A stretch of 64,000 nucleotides of DNA from Seohaeicola zhoushanensis (GTDB taxonomy: Bacteria; Pseudomonadota; Alphaproteobacteria; Rhodobacterales; Rhodobacteraceae). The position numbers and the translations under genes were made by a program. The notes below the pieces were generated by a model that saw only the letters and a list, made by a program, of their open reading frames with translations, was not told the origin of the DNA and made no database searches. The stretch is from contig NZ_BNCJ01000019.1 in NCBI RefSeq assembly GCF_014656415.1, forward strand, positions 18,468-82,467, written 5' to 3'. Of this stretch, positions 33,624-42,297 are shown in pieces (position 1 is the first letter of the stretch; every line of letters starts with the position of its first letter).

Positions 33624-35276
33624 ATGACTTCTGAATTCCCCCAGACATCCGCCGACGCCCCTCTTGAGGTCGCGGTGATCGGCGCTGGCTTTGCCGGGAT
33701 GTACATGCTGCACCGCCTGCGCAGCGCAGGCTTCCGAGTCAAGGTCTTCGAGGCCGGACCGGAGGTCGGCGGAACCTGGTACTGGAACCGCTATCCGGGG
33801 TGCCGTTGCGACGTCGAAAGCCTTCAGTACTCCTATTCCTTCGACGAGGGCATCCAACAGGAGTGGACCTGGTCCGAACGTTTTGCCACGCAACCGGAAA
33901 TCCGCCACTACGCGAATTTTGTCGCCGACCGGCTCGACCTGCGACGGGATATCGTGTTCGGCGTCCGCGTGACTTCAGGCCGCTTCGACGAGGCGCGCAA
34001 CCAGTGGACGTTGACGACCGACGCGGGAGCGATTCACGCGGACAAGGTGATCACGGCGGTCGGCTGCCTCTCCAGCTCGAACATGCCGCAGATCGAAGGC
34101 ATCGACAGCTTTCAGGGACGCACGATCCATACCGCGGACTGGCCCCACGAAGGGGTCGACTTCACCGGCCTGCGGGTCGCGATGATCGGCACCGGGTCCT
34201 CGGCCATCCAGGCGATTCCGGAGATTGCCAAGCAAGCCGCGCAGTTGACCGTGTTCCAGCGAACCCCGAACTTCTCGGTTCCCGCGCGCAACCAGCCGCT
34301 GAAGGAGGAGACGGTCGCCTGGTGGAAGGCGAACTATCCCGACCTGCGCAAGACCGCGCGCGAGACGATGCGGTCGGGCACGATCTACGACCTGCCGCAG
34401 AAGCCCGCGATGGGCACCGATCCGGCCGAGGTCCGTGCGGAACTTCAGGCCAGGTGGGACAAGGGCGGGGCAAATTTTGCCTACGCCTTCGAGGACTTGG
34501 TCATCAGTATGGAAGCCAACGACATCGCCGCCGAATTCGTGCGCGACAAGATCCGCGAGATCGTCACGGACCCCGAGACGGCCGAGGCGCTGTGCCCGAG
34601 GGACTACCCCATCTTCTGCAAGCGGATCTGCGTCGATAGCGACTATTTCGCCACCTACAACCGCGACAACGTCACGCTGGTGAACCTGCGCAAGACCCCG
34701 CTGGAGCGGGTGACCGCCAAGGGCATCCTGACCTCGGATCAGGAGCGCGAGTTCGATGTGGTGATCTACGCCACCGGCTTCGACGCCATTACCGGATCGC
34801 TCACCCGGCTGAACCTGACCGGCACCAGGGGCAGGACGCTGGCTGAAAAATGGGCCGAGGGTCCCAAGGCCTACCTCGGCCTCGTAACCTCGGAATTCCC
34901 CAACCTTTTCATGATCACCGGACCGGGCAGCCCTTCCGTGCTGAGCAACATGATCGTCTCGATCGAGCAGCACGTCGACTTCCTGTTCGACCTGATCACG
35001 CACATGCGCGCGACCGGCGCCGACCGGGTCGAGACGACGGCGCAGCAGGAGGAGGACTGGGCGCGCCACGTGACCGAGGTGGCGCACACGACGCTCTATC
35101 CCAAGGCCGCCTCGTGGTACATGGGCGCGAACATTCCCGGCAAGCCGAGGGTGTTCATGCCCTTCATCGGGGTCGATGCCTATCGCAAGACGTGCAACGA
35201 GGTCGCGGCCAAAGGCTATCCCGGGTTCGAGATGTCGGGCGGCACAGCCGGAACCCGGACCGCCGCCCGCGGCTGA
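33624..35276 (+). CDS. Baeyer-Villiger monooxygenase (complete)
   Basis: This 550-residue flavoprotein is a class B monooxygenase that inserts oxygen next to a ketone using FAD, NADPH and O2. The FAD motif GAGFAG is at 20-25, the BVMO fingerprint FQGRTIHTADWP at 163-174, and the NADPH motif GTGSSA at 189-194; DVVIYATGF occurs in the C-terminal half. The length and order match cyclohexanone- and cyclopentanone-type BVMOs. ATG 33624 has GAGGAGGAG upstream; a longer frame without similarity was not used. It is transcribed alone and ends in a strong terminator. The substrate is not predictable, though cyclic or branched ketones are usual. Confidence 0.95.
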   Translation: MTSEFPQTSADAPLEVAVIGAGFAGMYMLHRLRSAGFRVKVFEAGPEVGGTWYWNRYPGCRCDVESLQYSYSFDEGIQQEWTWSERFATQPEIRHYANFVADRLDLRRDIVFGVRVTSGRFDEARNQWTLTTDAGAIHADKVITAVGCLSSSNMPQIEGIDSFQGRTIHTADWPHEGVDFTGLRVAMIGTGSSAIQAIPEIAKQAAQLTVFQRTPNFSVPARNQPLKEETVAWWKANYPDLRKTARETMRSGTIYDLPQKPAMGTDPAEVRAELQARWDKGGANFAYAFEDLVISMEANDIAAEFVRDKIREIVTDPETAEALCPRDYPIFCKRICVDSDYFATYNRDNVTLVNLRKTPLERVTAKGILTSDQEREFDVVIYATGFDAITGSLTRLNLTGTRGRTLAEKWAEGPKAYLGLVTSEFPNLFMITGPGSPSVLSNMIVSIEQHVDFLFDLITHMRATGADRVETTAQQEEDWARHVTEVAHTTLYPKAASWYMGANIPGKPRVFMPFIGVDAYRKTCNEVAAKGYPGFEMSGGTAGTRTAARG

Positions 35277-35301
35277 CGATCCGTTCAGAGACCGACGTGA
35301 G

Positions 35302-35328
35302 AGGCGCCCGCCGCAAGGGCGCCTTTTT
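35302..35328 (+). terminator. Rho-independent terminator of the BVMO gene
   Basis: AGGCGCCC (35302-35309), a 7-base loop and GGGCGCCT (35317-35324) are followed by a run of T to 35328. It lies 26 bases after the BVMO stop and is the only classical terminator with a T-run that I see in the window. Confidence 0.9.
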
Positions 35329-35445
35329 CCATTTCGCCCGCAGGAGGCCCGCTCCGCCTTCGAAATCGGTGCGACGATCAAATTTATTGGTGGACCTTTT
35401 AAATTATCGTGCCTAACCTCGCGTCAATTCGAGGAGGAGGTCGGA

Positions 35446-36426
35446 ATGAGACTCGGACGGCTGTCGGCCCTGTCGCAGGAACAGATCGTGCTTGGAATGG
35501 CGGTTGTCCTCTTCGCGGTGTTCGCCCTGTCGATCGACGGCTTCCTCACGGCGGGCAACATCCTGTCGGTGATTCAGAACGTATCGGTCCTCGGCATCCT
35601 CGGCGCGGGGATGGCCATGTCGATCATCGGGCGCGGCATCGACCTGTCGGTGGTGTCGGTGATGGCCTATTCGGTGGCCTGGACGCTGTCGGCCTTCAAT
35701 CAGGACGTGAACCTCTATCTGGCGCTTCTCATGGGCTTCGGCTTTGCCCTGGCTGTCGGCCTGATCAACGGCATCCTCATCGCCTATATCGAGATCCCGG
35801 CCATCTTCGCCACCCTCGCCTCGGGCACGGCGGTCGCGGGGTTCGGGCAGTATTTCCTGGTCGATACCGATGTGGTCTTCGTGTCCGATGCCGTGGGTCG
35901 GCTGATGTCCATCGGCTCCGGCCGGACCCTCGGAGTGCCGAATTCCGTCATTAGCCTCGCCATCGTGGCGGGGGTTCTCTACTGGATCCTGCACCGCACC
36001 GTCTTCGGCCGCTACCTGTTCGCCATGGGCGACAACACCCGCGCCGCCCGGGTCGCCGGCATCCCGGTCCGCCCGATGATGGTTGCGCAATACCTGCTGA
36101 CCGCGACTATCGCCTTCATCGCGGGGCTCGTCACCGCCATGGCGGTCGAGTCGATGAACACGCGGGTCGTCAACTCCACCCTCGTCTACGACGTCATCCT
36201 GATCGCCGTGATCGGGGGCATCTCGCTCAGCGGCGGGCGGGGCAGCGTGCGCAACGTGCTGATCGGCACCGTCATGATCGGCGTGCTGCTGAACGGCATG
36301 ACGATGATGAACATGCCCTACACGGCGCAGAACATCGTCAAGGGCGCGATCCTGCTGGTCGCGATCATCGCCGACAGTTTTTTCAACCCGCGCGATGAGC
36401 AGACATCGCAGCAGGGCGACATCTGA
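35446..36426 (+). CDS. ABC transporter permease (RbsC-like, sugar type)
   Basis: This 326-residue inner-membrane protein with about 8-10 hydrophobic segments belongs to the ribose/xylose-type permeases. GRGIDLSVVSVMAYS, ALAVGLINGILIAY with IPAIFATLASG, and the late GGISLSGGRGSVRNVLIG are the family landmarks. GAGGAGGAGG precedes the ATG. Upstream, TTATTGGTGGACC (35385-35397) and an AT-rich stretch may hold the promoter. It is the first gene of a five-gene transporter block and pairs with the fused permease at 37587. Confidence 0.92.
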   Translation: MRLGRLSALSQEQIVLGMAVVLFAVFALSIDGFLTAGNILSVIQNVSVLGILGAGMAMSIIGRGIDLSVVSVMAYSVAWTLSAFNQDVNLYLALLMGFGFALAVGLINGILIAYIEIPAIFATLASGTAVAGFGQYFLVDTDVVFVSDAVGRLMSIGSGRTLGVPNSVISLAIVAGVLYWILHRTVFGRYLFAMGDNTRAARVAGIPVRPMMVAQYLLTATIAFIAGLVTAMAVESMNTRVVNSTLVYDVILIAVIGGISLSGGRGSVRNVLIGTVMIGVLLNGMTMMNMPYTAQNIVKGAILLVAIIADSFFNPRDEQTSQQGDI

Positions 36427-36472
36427 AAAGGACGGACGATACCGTCCGCATCATCTGGGAGGAGAACCAAGA

Positions 36473-37498
36473 ATGCTGAAAAATATCAAGAACCTGCTGG
36501 TCGCGACAGTCGTAATGGGCCTGTGCTGCACCAGCCTGGCCGCCGAGGAATGGGATGACGGCCAGATCAAGGACACCCGCGAACTGCTCAAGGGCAAACG
36601 CGTCGGTTTCGTCCCCCTGTCCATGGGGATCGACCTTGGCCAGGTCTGGCTCGCGGCGATGGAGCGCGACGCCAAGCGGTTCGGCTACGAGATCGTCGTG
36701 CGGGAATCCAGCTGGAACGTGCAGAACGGCGCGCAGGCCATCAACCAGCTGATCGGCGAAAAGGTCGACCTTCTGGTGATCCACCCGGCCGAAGTGCAGG
36801 CCTGGGCCAAGCTGGTCAACAAGGCCGAGCAGTCTGGCGTGCCGGTCGTACAGGTCAACATGAAGTCGCCCAACACCGGCGACGCCTATGTGGGCGCAAA
36901 CTGGTACGACAGTGCCCGCCTGATGGTCGAGCAGATCCACAAGATGTGCGCGCCCGAAAACGGCGGCAATGGCAAGATCGCCATCGTGCAGGGAGTGCTG
37001 ACGTCCCCGGCCAACTACATCGTGCGCAAGTCGATGGACGATTTCTGGACGGAATACCCCGGGCTCGAGATCGTCGCGGACCAGCCGGCGGACTACGACT
37101 CGACCAAGGCCAAGGCGGTCGCCTCGACCGTGCTGAAGCAGCATCCCGACCTCTGCGGGTTCCTCGGGATGTGGGAAGTCATGGACATGGGGGTCGCGGC
37201 GGCCGTGAAGGAGGCGGACCTTCAGGGCAAGGTGCACATCGTCAGCTCGGGCGGGGGAGAGAAGAAATCGTCCTGCGACAACATCGCCAACGGCAACTTC
37301 GACGCCGTGGTGAGCTACGAGGCCGAAGACGTGGGCTATGCGCTGGCTTCCGTCGTGACGTCGCTGTTGCAGAACCCGCCCAAGGAGCTCGGCAAGAATC
37401 CGATCGGGGTTTACACGCCCAGTGTCGCCATCACCAAGAACAACTACCAGGACAGCATGTGCTGGGACCTGGAAAGCGTGAAGCGCAACGGGTTCTGA
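36473..37498 (+). CDS. ABC transporter substrate-binding protein (sugar type)
   Basis: This 341-residue protein has a signal peptide (hydrophobic core about 7-22, cut near residue 23-24) and the type I sugar-binding fold: RVGFVPLSMGIDLGQVW, then NQLIGEKVDLLVIHP and a later CGFLGMWEVMDMG. Several cysteines in the mature part (MCAPE, DLCGF, SSCDN, SMCWD) could form disulfides in the periplasm. GGAGGAG precedes the ATG. Ligand unknown; the propeller lactonase-like partners suggest a sugar lactone, sugar acid or glycoside (inference). A stem-loop follows the stop. Confidence 0.9.
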   Translation: MLKNIKNLLVATVVMGLCCTSLAAEEWDDGQIKDTRELLKGKRVGFVPLSMGIDLGQVWLAAMERDAKRFGYEIVVRESSWNVQNGAQAINQLIGEKVDLLVIHPAEVQAWAKLVNKAEQSGVPVVQVNMKSPNTGDAYVGANWYDSARLMVEQIHKMCAPENGGNGKIAIVQGVLTSPANYIVRKSMDDFWTEYPGLEIVADQPADYDSTKAKAVASTVLKQHPDLCGFLGMWEVMDMGVAAAVKEADLQGKVHIVSSGGGEKKSSCDNIANGNFDAVVSYEAEDVGYALASVVTSLLQNPPKELGKNPIGVYTPSVAITKNNYQDSMCWDLESVKRNGF

Positions 37499-37510
37499 TC
37501 CGCCCTCCGG

Positions 37511-37533
37511 GATCGCGTCGCAGCGGCGCGGTC
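37511..37533 (+). other. Stem-loop after the sugar-type binding-protein gene
   Basis: GATCGCGTC (37511-37519) and GGCGCGGTC (37525-37533) pair over 9 positions, two of them G-T, around a 5-base loop. It starts 12 bases after the binding-protein stop, the same position as the stem-loops at 12149, 25204 and 44712. Confidence 0.5.
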
Positions 37534-37586
37534 CCCTTCGTACGGGGGGCGCACCCCCGGTCAATCTCCCAGCAAGGCACGTCTTC

Positions 37587-39704
37587 ATGTCGCAACCATC
37601 CGAATTCTATTCGCGCTGGCGCTACCGCCTGTTTCCGGACCACATCGTCGGCGAGGTCCTGTCGAAGAACTGGATCGACAACGCGATCCCGTTCCTGATC
37701 CTCATCGCCTCGGTCGCCTTCTTCAGCGTCTTCATCCAGGACCTGTTCGCGCCCTACAGCCTGATCGACAACGGCCGCCAGATCGGGGAACTGCTGCTTG
37801 TGGTGTTCGGCATGACCATCGTCATGATGGCCGGCGGCATCGACCTGAGCGTCGGCGCGACCTTCGCGCTTGCGACCTTCTGCTCGCTCGGGATGTTCAA
37901 CTATTTCGAGCTTCCGCTCGCCGTCGTCGTCGTTCTGACGCTGCTTCTGGGCGCGCTGATCGGGGCGTTGAACGGGGCGCTGATCGGTTTTCTCAGGCTG
38001 CGGGCCTTCCTGACCACGCTGGTCACCCTGATCATGGTGCGCGCGACCTTCGACACGCTGGTGCTGAACTACCAGGTGGAGGTGTCGATGGCGATGCGGT
38101 TCTCCGACGCCTGGGACTTCATCGGTGACGGCGACGTGCTGGGCATTCCGTTCAGCTTCCTCCTGGCCGCGATCGTCGGGATTTTCGCCCATGTCATGCT
38201 GACCCGACTGGGCATCGGCTGGCGCATTCAGGCCGTCGGCGGGTCGCGGCGGTCGGCGTTCAACGCCGGGATCTCGGTCCGCAAGACGGTGTTCTACACC
38301 TATGTCATGTCCGGGACCCTCGCCGCCGCCGCCGGCGTGCTCTACGCCTCGCGGCTTGGCGCGGCGGGAAGCGACACCGGGCTGGGGCTGGAAGTGTCGG
38401 CGCTGACGGCCGCAGTTCTGGGCGGGGTCAGCCTCGGCGGCGGACGCGGGTCCATCGCCAAGGCGCTGCTTGGCTCCCTCATCGTGATCATCATCCAAAG
38501 TTCGCTCGTCCGGCTTGGCCTGCGCACCGGAGCCAACACGCTTGTGCTGGGCATCCTGCTGCTCGTCGCCGTCGCGATCGACGTGAAATGGCTGAAGAAC
38601 CGGCTCAAGGTGCTGGCCAAGGTTTATGTCTCGCCAGGCTATTTCCGGCTGCCCGACATCGGCCGGATCGGGTCCTCCTCGCCCTATGCAGACAACAACC
38701 GCCTGGCGGACGTGGACCTGATCGGGCTGGAGGAGATCGAGGGCCCGGAGGACGTGATCCTCGACGAGGACGACAACCTCTACTGCGGGTCGCGGCACGG
38801 CGATGTCATCCGGTTTTTCAGCCCCGACCACAAGAGGTGGGAGGTCTACGGCCATATCGGCGGGCATCCCCTCGGGATGGCTTTCGACGCGCAGGGCAAC
38901 CTGAACGTCTGCGTCTCGGGCATGGGCCTCTACCAGATCACGCCGGACAAGGAGGTCCGTAAGCTGACGGATGAAACCAACCGGAGCCTGCTGTCGGTCA
39001 TCGACGACAGCCGGATGCGGTTCGCGGACGACCTGGACATCGCGCCGGACGGCAAGATCTACTTCTCCGAGGCGACGATCCGCTTCAACACCGACGAGTG
39101 GATGATCGACGCGCTGGAAAGCCGGGGCAACGGGCGGATCATCTGTTACGACCCCGCCGCCGACACGACCCGCACCATCCTGCCCAAGCTCATGTTCCCG
39201 AACGGGATCTGCGTCTCGCACGACGGCCAGTCGATCCTTTATGCCGAAACCTGGCCCTGCCGGATCTCGCGCTACTGGCTGGCAGGCCCCCGCAAGGGTG
39301 AGGTCGAGCTGGTGATGCCGGACCTGCCCGGCTATCCCGACAACATCAACCGTTCGTCCGATGGCCATTACTGGTGCGCATTTGTCGGCATGCGCGCGCC
39401 GGCCTTCGATCTGGCGATGCGGATGCCCTCCTTCCGCAAGAAGATGGTCGACCGGATCCCGCATGACGAGTGGCTTTATCCCAACATGAATGCGGGCTGC
39501 GTCATCAAGTTCGACGAGACCGGCAAGGTGCTGGAATGCCTGTGGGACTCCAAGGGCGTAAACCATCCGATGATCACCTCGATGCGCGAACACAAGGGAT
39601 ACCTCTACCTCGGCGGGTCGCTGAACAACCGGATCGGCAAATGGAAGATCCCCGGCGCCGATCCAGACTGGACGGGCGTTTCCTCCTACTGGAGGGCGAC
39701 ATGA
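37587..39704 (+). CDS. ABC permease fused to a strictosidine-synthase-like beta-propeller
   Basis: This 705-residue protein joins two domains in one uninterrupted frame. Residues about 30-335 are an RbsC-type permease (MAGGIDLSVGATFALA, GALIGALNGALIGFL, GGVSLGGGRGSIAKALLG) with 8-10 membrane segments. After a linker (335-375), residues about 376-700 match the six-bladed propellers of the SMP-30/strictosidine synthase/APMAP group: FADDLDIAPDGKIYFSEAT (479-497), MFPNGICVSHDGQSILYAET (536-555) and LPGYPDNINRSSDGHYWCA (580-598). Such propellers bind calcium and often hydrolyse lactones. In RbsC both ends face the cytoplasm, so the propeller should too (inference). It overlaps a second propeller gene by 4 bases. 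Confidence 0.88.
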   Translation: MSQPSEFYSRWRYRLFPDHIVGEVLSKNWIDNAIPFLILIASVAFFSVFIQDLFAPYSLIDNGRQIGELLLVVFGMTIVMMAGGIDLSVGATFALATFCSLGMFNYFELPLAVVVVLTLLLGALIGALNGALIGFLRLRAFLTTLVTLIMVRATFDTLVLNYQVEVSMAMRFSDAWDFIGDGDVLGIPFSFLLAAIVGIFAHVMLTRLGIGWRIQAVGGSRRSAFNAGISVRKTVFYTYVMSGTLAAAAGVLYASRLGAAGSDTGLGLEVSALTAAVLGGVSLGGGRGSIAKALLGSLIVIIIQSSLVRLGLRTGANTLVLGILLLVAVAIDVKWLKNRLKVLAKVYVSPGYFRLPDIGRIGSSSPYADNNRLADVDLIGLEEIEGPEDVILDEDDNLYCGSRHGDVIRFFSPDHKRWEVYGHIGGHPLGMAFDAQGNLNVCVSGMGLYQITPDKEVRKLTDETNRSLLSVIDDSRMRFADDLDIAPDGKIYFSEATIRFNTDEWMIDALESRGNGRIICYDPAADTTRTILPKLMFPNGICVSHDGQSILYAETWPCRISRYWLAGPRKGEVELVMPDLPGYPDNINRSSDGHYWCAFVGMRAPAFDLAMRMPSFRKKMVDRIPHDEWLYPNMNAGCVIKFDETGKVLECLWDSKGVNHPMITSMREHKGYLYLGGSLNNRIGKWKIPGADPDWTGVSSYWRAT

Positions 39705-40783
39705 TGCTGGACCGTCTGAAGACCTGGTACGACGGGTTCCGCGGGGCTGGCGACCACGCCATCACCGTGCCCCCGATGGACGGGGCGCTGCGTCCCAACA
39801 CAGCCCTGGACGAGGCCCGGACGCTGTTCGACTGGCCCTCGCCCGACAATGTCGCGACCGACGGGGACACGGCGGTCTTTTCGTCGGGGGCCGAGGTCCT
39901 GCGCGTCCGGCCTGGCGAGGCGCCTGTGCATCTGCGGACCCACCCTGCCCCGGTCACGGCGCTGGCCGCGCACCAGGGCGCACTGGCCACCGCACTTGCG
40001 ACCGGAGAAGTGCTGATATCGGGCGGCCCGCATGACGGCCAACGTCTGGCGGCATCGGCGGACCTGCCCATCTCCTGTCCGGTCGCGCTCGCGTTCCGTG
40101 ACGGCGACACGCTGCTGATCGGCAACGGATCAGACCGTCACGACGCCGGGGAGTGGCGCCACGACCTGCTGACGCGCACCGCCTCCGGGTCGGTCTGGCA
40201 GGTCGACCTCAAGACCGGCGCGGCCGAATGCCTGGCGCGGAACCTCGCCTGGCCCCGTGGTCTGCTGCCCCTGCCCGAGGGCGTCCTGGTATCCGAGGCC
40301 TGGCGCGCCCGGTTGGTCGTCCTGCGCCCCGGTGCGGAACCCGATCCGGTCAGCACGGAGCTGCCCGCCTATCCCGGCGGCCTCTCCGCAGCCCCGGATG
40401 GCGGCGTCTTCGTATCGCTCTTCGCCCCGCGCCGGCGCCTGACCGAACTCGTCATGCGAGAGACGGCCTACCGCGACCGGATGATGGCCGAGATCGAGCC
40501 GGAATACTGGATCTCTCCCAGCCTGCGCCCGATGGAAAGCTATTACGAACCGCTTCAGGGCGGCACGCTCAAGAAGCTGGCGATGCTGAAGCCCTGGGCG
40601 CCGTCCCGCTCCTACGGGCTGGTGCTTGAACTGGACTCAAGCTTCGACGCGCGGCGCAGCTTCCACAGCCGTGCCGACGGCACCCGGCACGGCATCTCGT
40701 CGACCGCCCTGATCGGCGGAACTCTGGTTGTCGCGGCGACGGGCGGCGACGTGATGGTCGCGCTAGACATGGAAGGGGTCTGA
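39701..40783 (+). CDS. SMP-30/strictosidine-synthase-like propeller protein
   Basis: This 360-residue protein has no signal peptide or membrane segment. Propeller-like repeats are weaker than in the fused domain but clear: DNVATDGDTAVFSSG, LAWPRGLLPLPEGVLVSEAW, and LPAYPGGLSAAPDGGVFVSLF. The WPRG and YPGG segments align with the FPNG and YPDN blades of the neighbour, so the two genes are likely related by duplication. Several residues that bind calcium in SMP-30 enzymes (the Asn of FPNG and of PDN) are changed here, which argues for a binding or regulatory role or altered chemistry (inference). It overlaps the fused permease by 4 bases and ends 1 base before the ATPase gene. Confidence 0.8.
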   Translation: MMLDRLKTWYDGFRGAGDHAITVPPMDGALRPNTALDEARTLFDWPSPDNVATDGDTAVFSSGAEVLRVRPGEAPVHLRTHPAPVTALAAHQGALATALATGEVLISGGPHDGQRLAASADLPISCPVALAFRDGDTLLIGNGSDRHDAGEWRHDLLTRTASGSVWQVDLKTGAAECLARNLAWPRGLLPLPEGVLVSEAWRARLVVLRPGAEPDPVSTELPAYPGGLSAAPDGGVFVSLFAPRRRLTELVMRETAYRDRMMAEIEPEYWISPSLRPMESYYEPLQGGTLKKLAMLKPWAPSRSYGLVLELDSSFDARRSFHSRADGTRHGISSTALIGGTLVVAATGGDVMVALDMEGV

Positions 40784-40784
40784 G

Positions 40785-42281
40785 ATGGACGAGATCATCC
40801 GCATGGTCGGCGTGACCAAGGAATACCGCGGCATCCCCGCGATCCGCGATGTCGACTTCACGCTGCGCCGGGGCGAGGTCCACGCGCTTCTGGGCGAAAA
40901 CGGGGCGGGCAAGTCGACGCTGACCAAGATCCTCGCCGGCGTCACGCAGCGGACCCATGGCGACGTCCTGTTCGAGGGCCGCTCGGTCAACTTCGCCACC
41001 CCGGCCGAGGCGCTGGCGGCCGGCATCGCGATGGTCTTCCAGGAGAACTCCCTCGTGCCGTCGATGTCGGTTGCCCAGAACGTCTTTCTGGGCGACGAGA
41101 CCTTCTTCAACCGGCTGCGGGGCAAGTACATCGCCGCGCAGCAGCTGATGGGATCGCTGAACTTCCTCGTCGATCCCTGGGCCAACGTGGCCACACTTGG
41201 CGCCGCGAAGAAGCAGATGGTGGAGATTGCCCGCGCGGTCCGCCAGAACGCCAAGGTCATCATCTTCGACGAACCGACCGCCTCTCTCACGCCGGAGGAG
41301 GTGGCGCATTTCTTCTCCCTCATCGAGCGGCTGAAGGCGCGCGGCGTGTCCATCGTCTTCATCGGTCATGCGCTGGAGGAATCGCTGCGCATCGCCGATC
41401 GCATCACCGTCCTGCGCGACGGCGAACACGTCCTGACTGACGCGTCTGCCAACCTCGACCGGGACAAGATCGTTCAGGCCATGGTCGGACGCAGCCTGTC
41501 GAACGAGATCTACGCCAGACGCTCCGAACGGAAAATCCGCAAGCCCGGCCGCAAGGCGCTGAGCGTGCAGGACCTGTCCATGGGCAACATCGTGCGCAAC
41601 AACTCCTTCACCGTCTACCGTGGCCAGATCACGGGCATCTTCGGCCTGATCGGCTCGGGCCGGACGGAAACGGCCAAGATCGTCGCGGGCGTGGAAAAGC
41701 GGCGCTTCTTCCATGGTGGAGAGGTCTTCCTTGACGGTCGCCGCATCCGTTACCGGGTGCCGCGGCAGGCGGTGCGCGACGGCATCGTCTATGTCACCGA
41801 GGACCGGAAGATCGAGGGCTTCTTCGACTCCATGTCGATCTCCGAAAACATCCATACCGGCTATGTCGCCGCCGGCCTCACGAAGGGCATGGTGCTGAGG
41901 CTGGACGAGATGCGGGAGCTGGCAGAGCACTGGACGCGCGCGCTGAACGTGAAGGCGATCAACACCGATGCGCAGGTCGTCGAACTGTCGGGCGGCAACC
42001 AGCAGAAGGTCGTCATAGCCAAATCTCTGGTGCAGAAACCAAAGGTGATCTTCTTCGACGAACCGACACGCGGCGTCGATGTCGGCGCGATTGCCGAAAT
42101 CCACCAGCTGATCGGCGACCTTGCCGATCAGGGGCACGCGGTCGTGGTGATCTCGTCCTACCTGCCTGAGGTGATGAACATCTCGGACCGCATCCTCGTG
42201 TCACAGAACGGCCGCGTGGTCGAAGAGTTCACGCCGACCGAGGCGACGGAAAAACGCATCATGTACGCGGCGGTCCACTGA
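40785..42281 (+). CDS. ABC transporter ATPase, double-domain sugar type (RbsA/MglA-like)
   Basis: This 498-residue protein contains two ATPase domains. Domain 1 has Walker A GENGAGKST (about 36-44) and Walker B VIIFDEPTASL, but its signature reads LGAAKKQMVEIA where LSxGQQQM is usual. Domain 2 has the degenerate Walker A GLIGSGRTE normal for the family, a perfect signature LSGGNQQKV and Walker B VIFFDEPTRGVDVGA. The competent site (Walker A of domain 1 with signature of domain 2) is intact. It closes the transporter block 16 bases before a convergent VOC gene. Confidence 0.93.
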   Translation: MDEIIRMVGVTKEYRGIPAIRDVDFTLRRGEVHALLGENGAGKSTLTKILAGVTQRTHGDVLFEGRSVNFATPAEALAAGIAMVFQENSLVPSMSVAQNVFLGDETFFNRLRGKYIAAQQLMGSLNFLVDPWANVATLGAAKKQMVEIARAVRQNAKVIIFDEPTASLTPEEVAHFFSLIERLKARGVSIVFIGHALEESLRIADRITVLRDGEHVLTDASANLDRDKIVQAMVGRSLSNEIYARRSERKIRKPGRKALSVQDLSMGNIVRNNSFTVYRGQITGIFGLIGSGRTETAKIVAGVEKRRFFHGGEVFLDGRRIRYRVPRQAVRDGIVYVTEDRKIEGFFDSMSISENIHTGYVAAGLTKGMVLRLDEMRELAEHWTRALNVKAINTDAQVVELSGGNQQKVVIAKSLVQKPKVIFFDEPTRGVDVGAIAEIHQLIGDLADQGHAVVVISSYLPEVMNISDRILVSQNGRVVEEFTPTEATEKRIMYAAVH

Positions 42282-42297
42282 CCCGCCGCGTGGCGCA

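Noticed and set aside
35382..35399. The GGTGGACC site ahead of the sugar-type permease as a seventh copy of the shared motif
   Set aside because: It shares only GGTCC with the motif on the minus strand and lacks the ATT half; it may be a different operator.
37431..39593. A minus-strand open frame of about 720 codons
   Set aside because: Opposite the permease-propeller fusion; rich in Arg, Gly, Asp and His as is typical of antisense shadow frames, with no motif.
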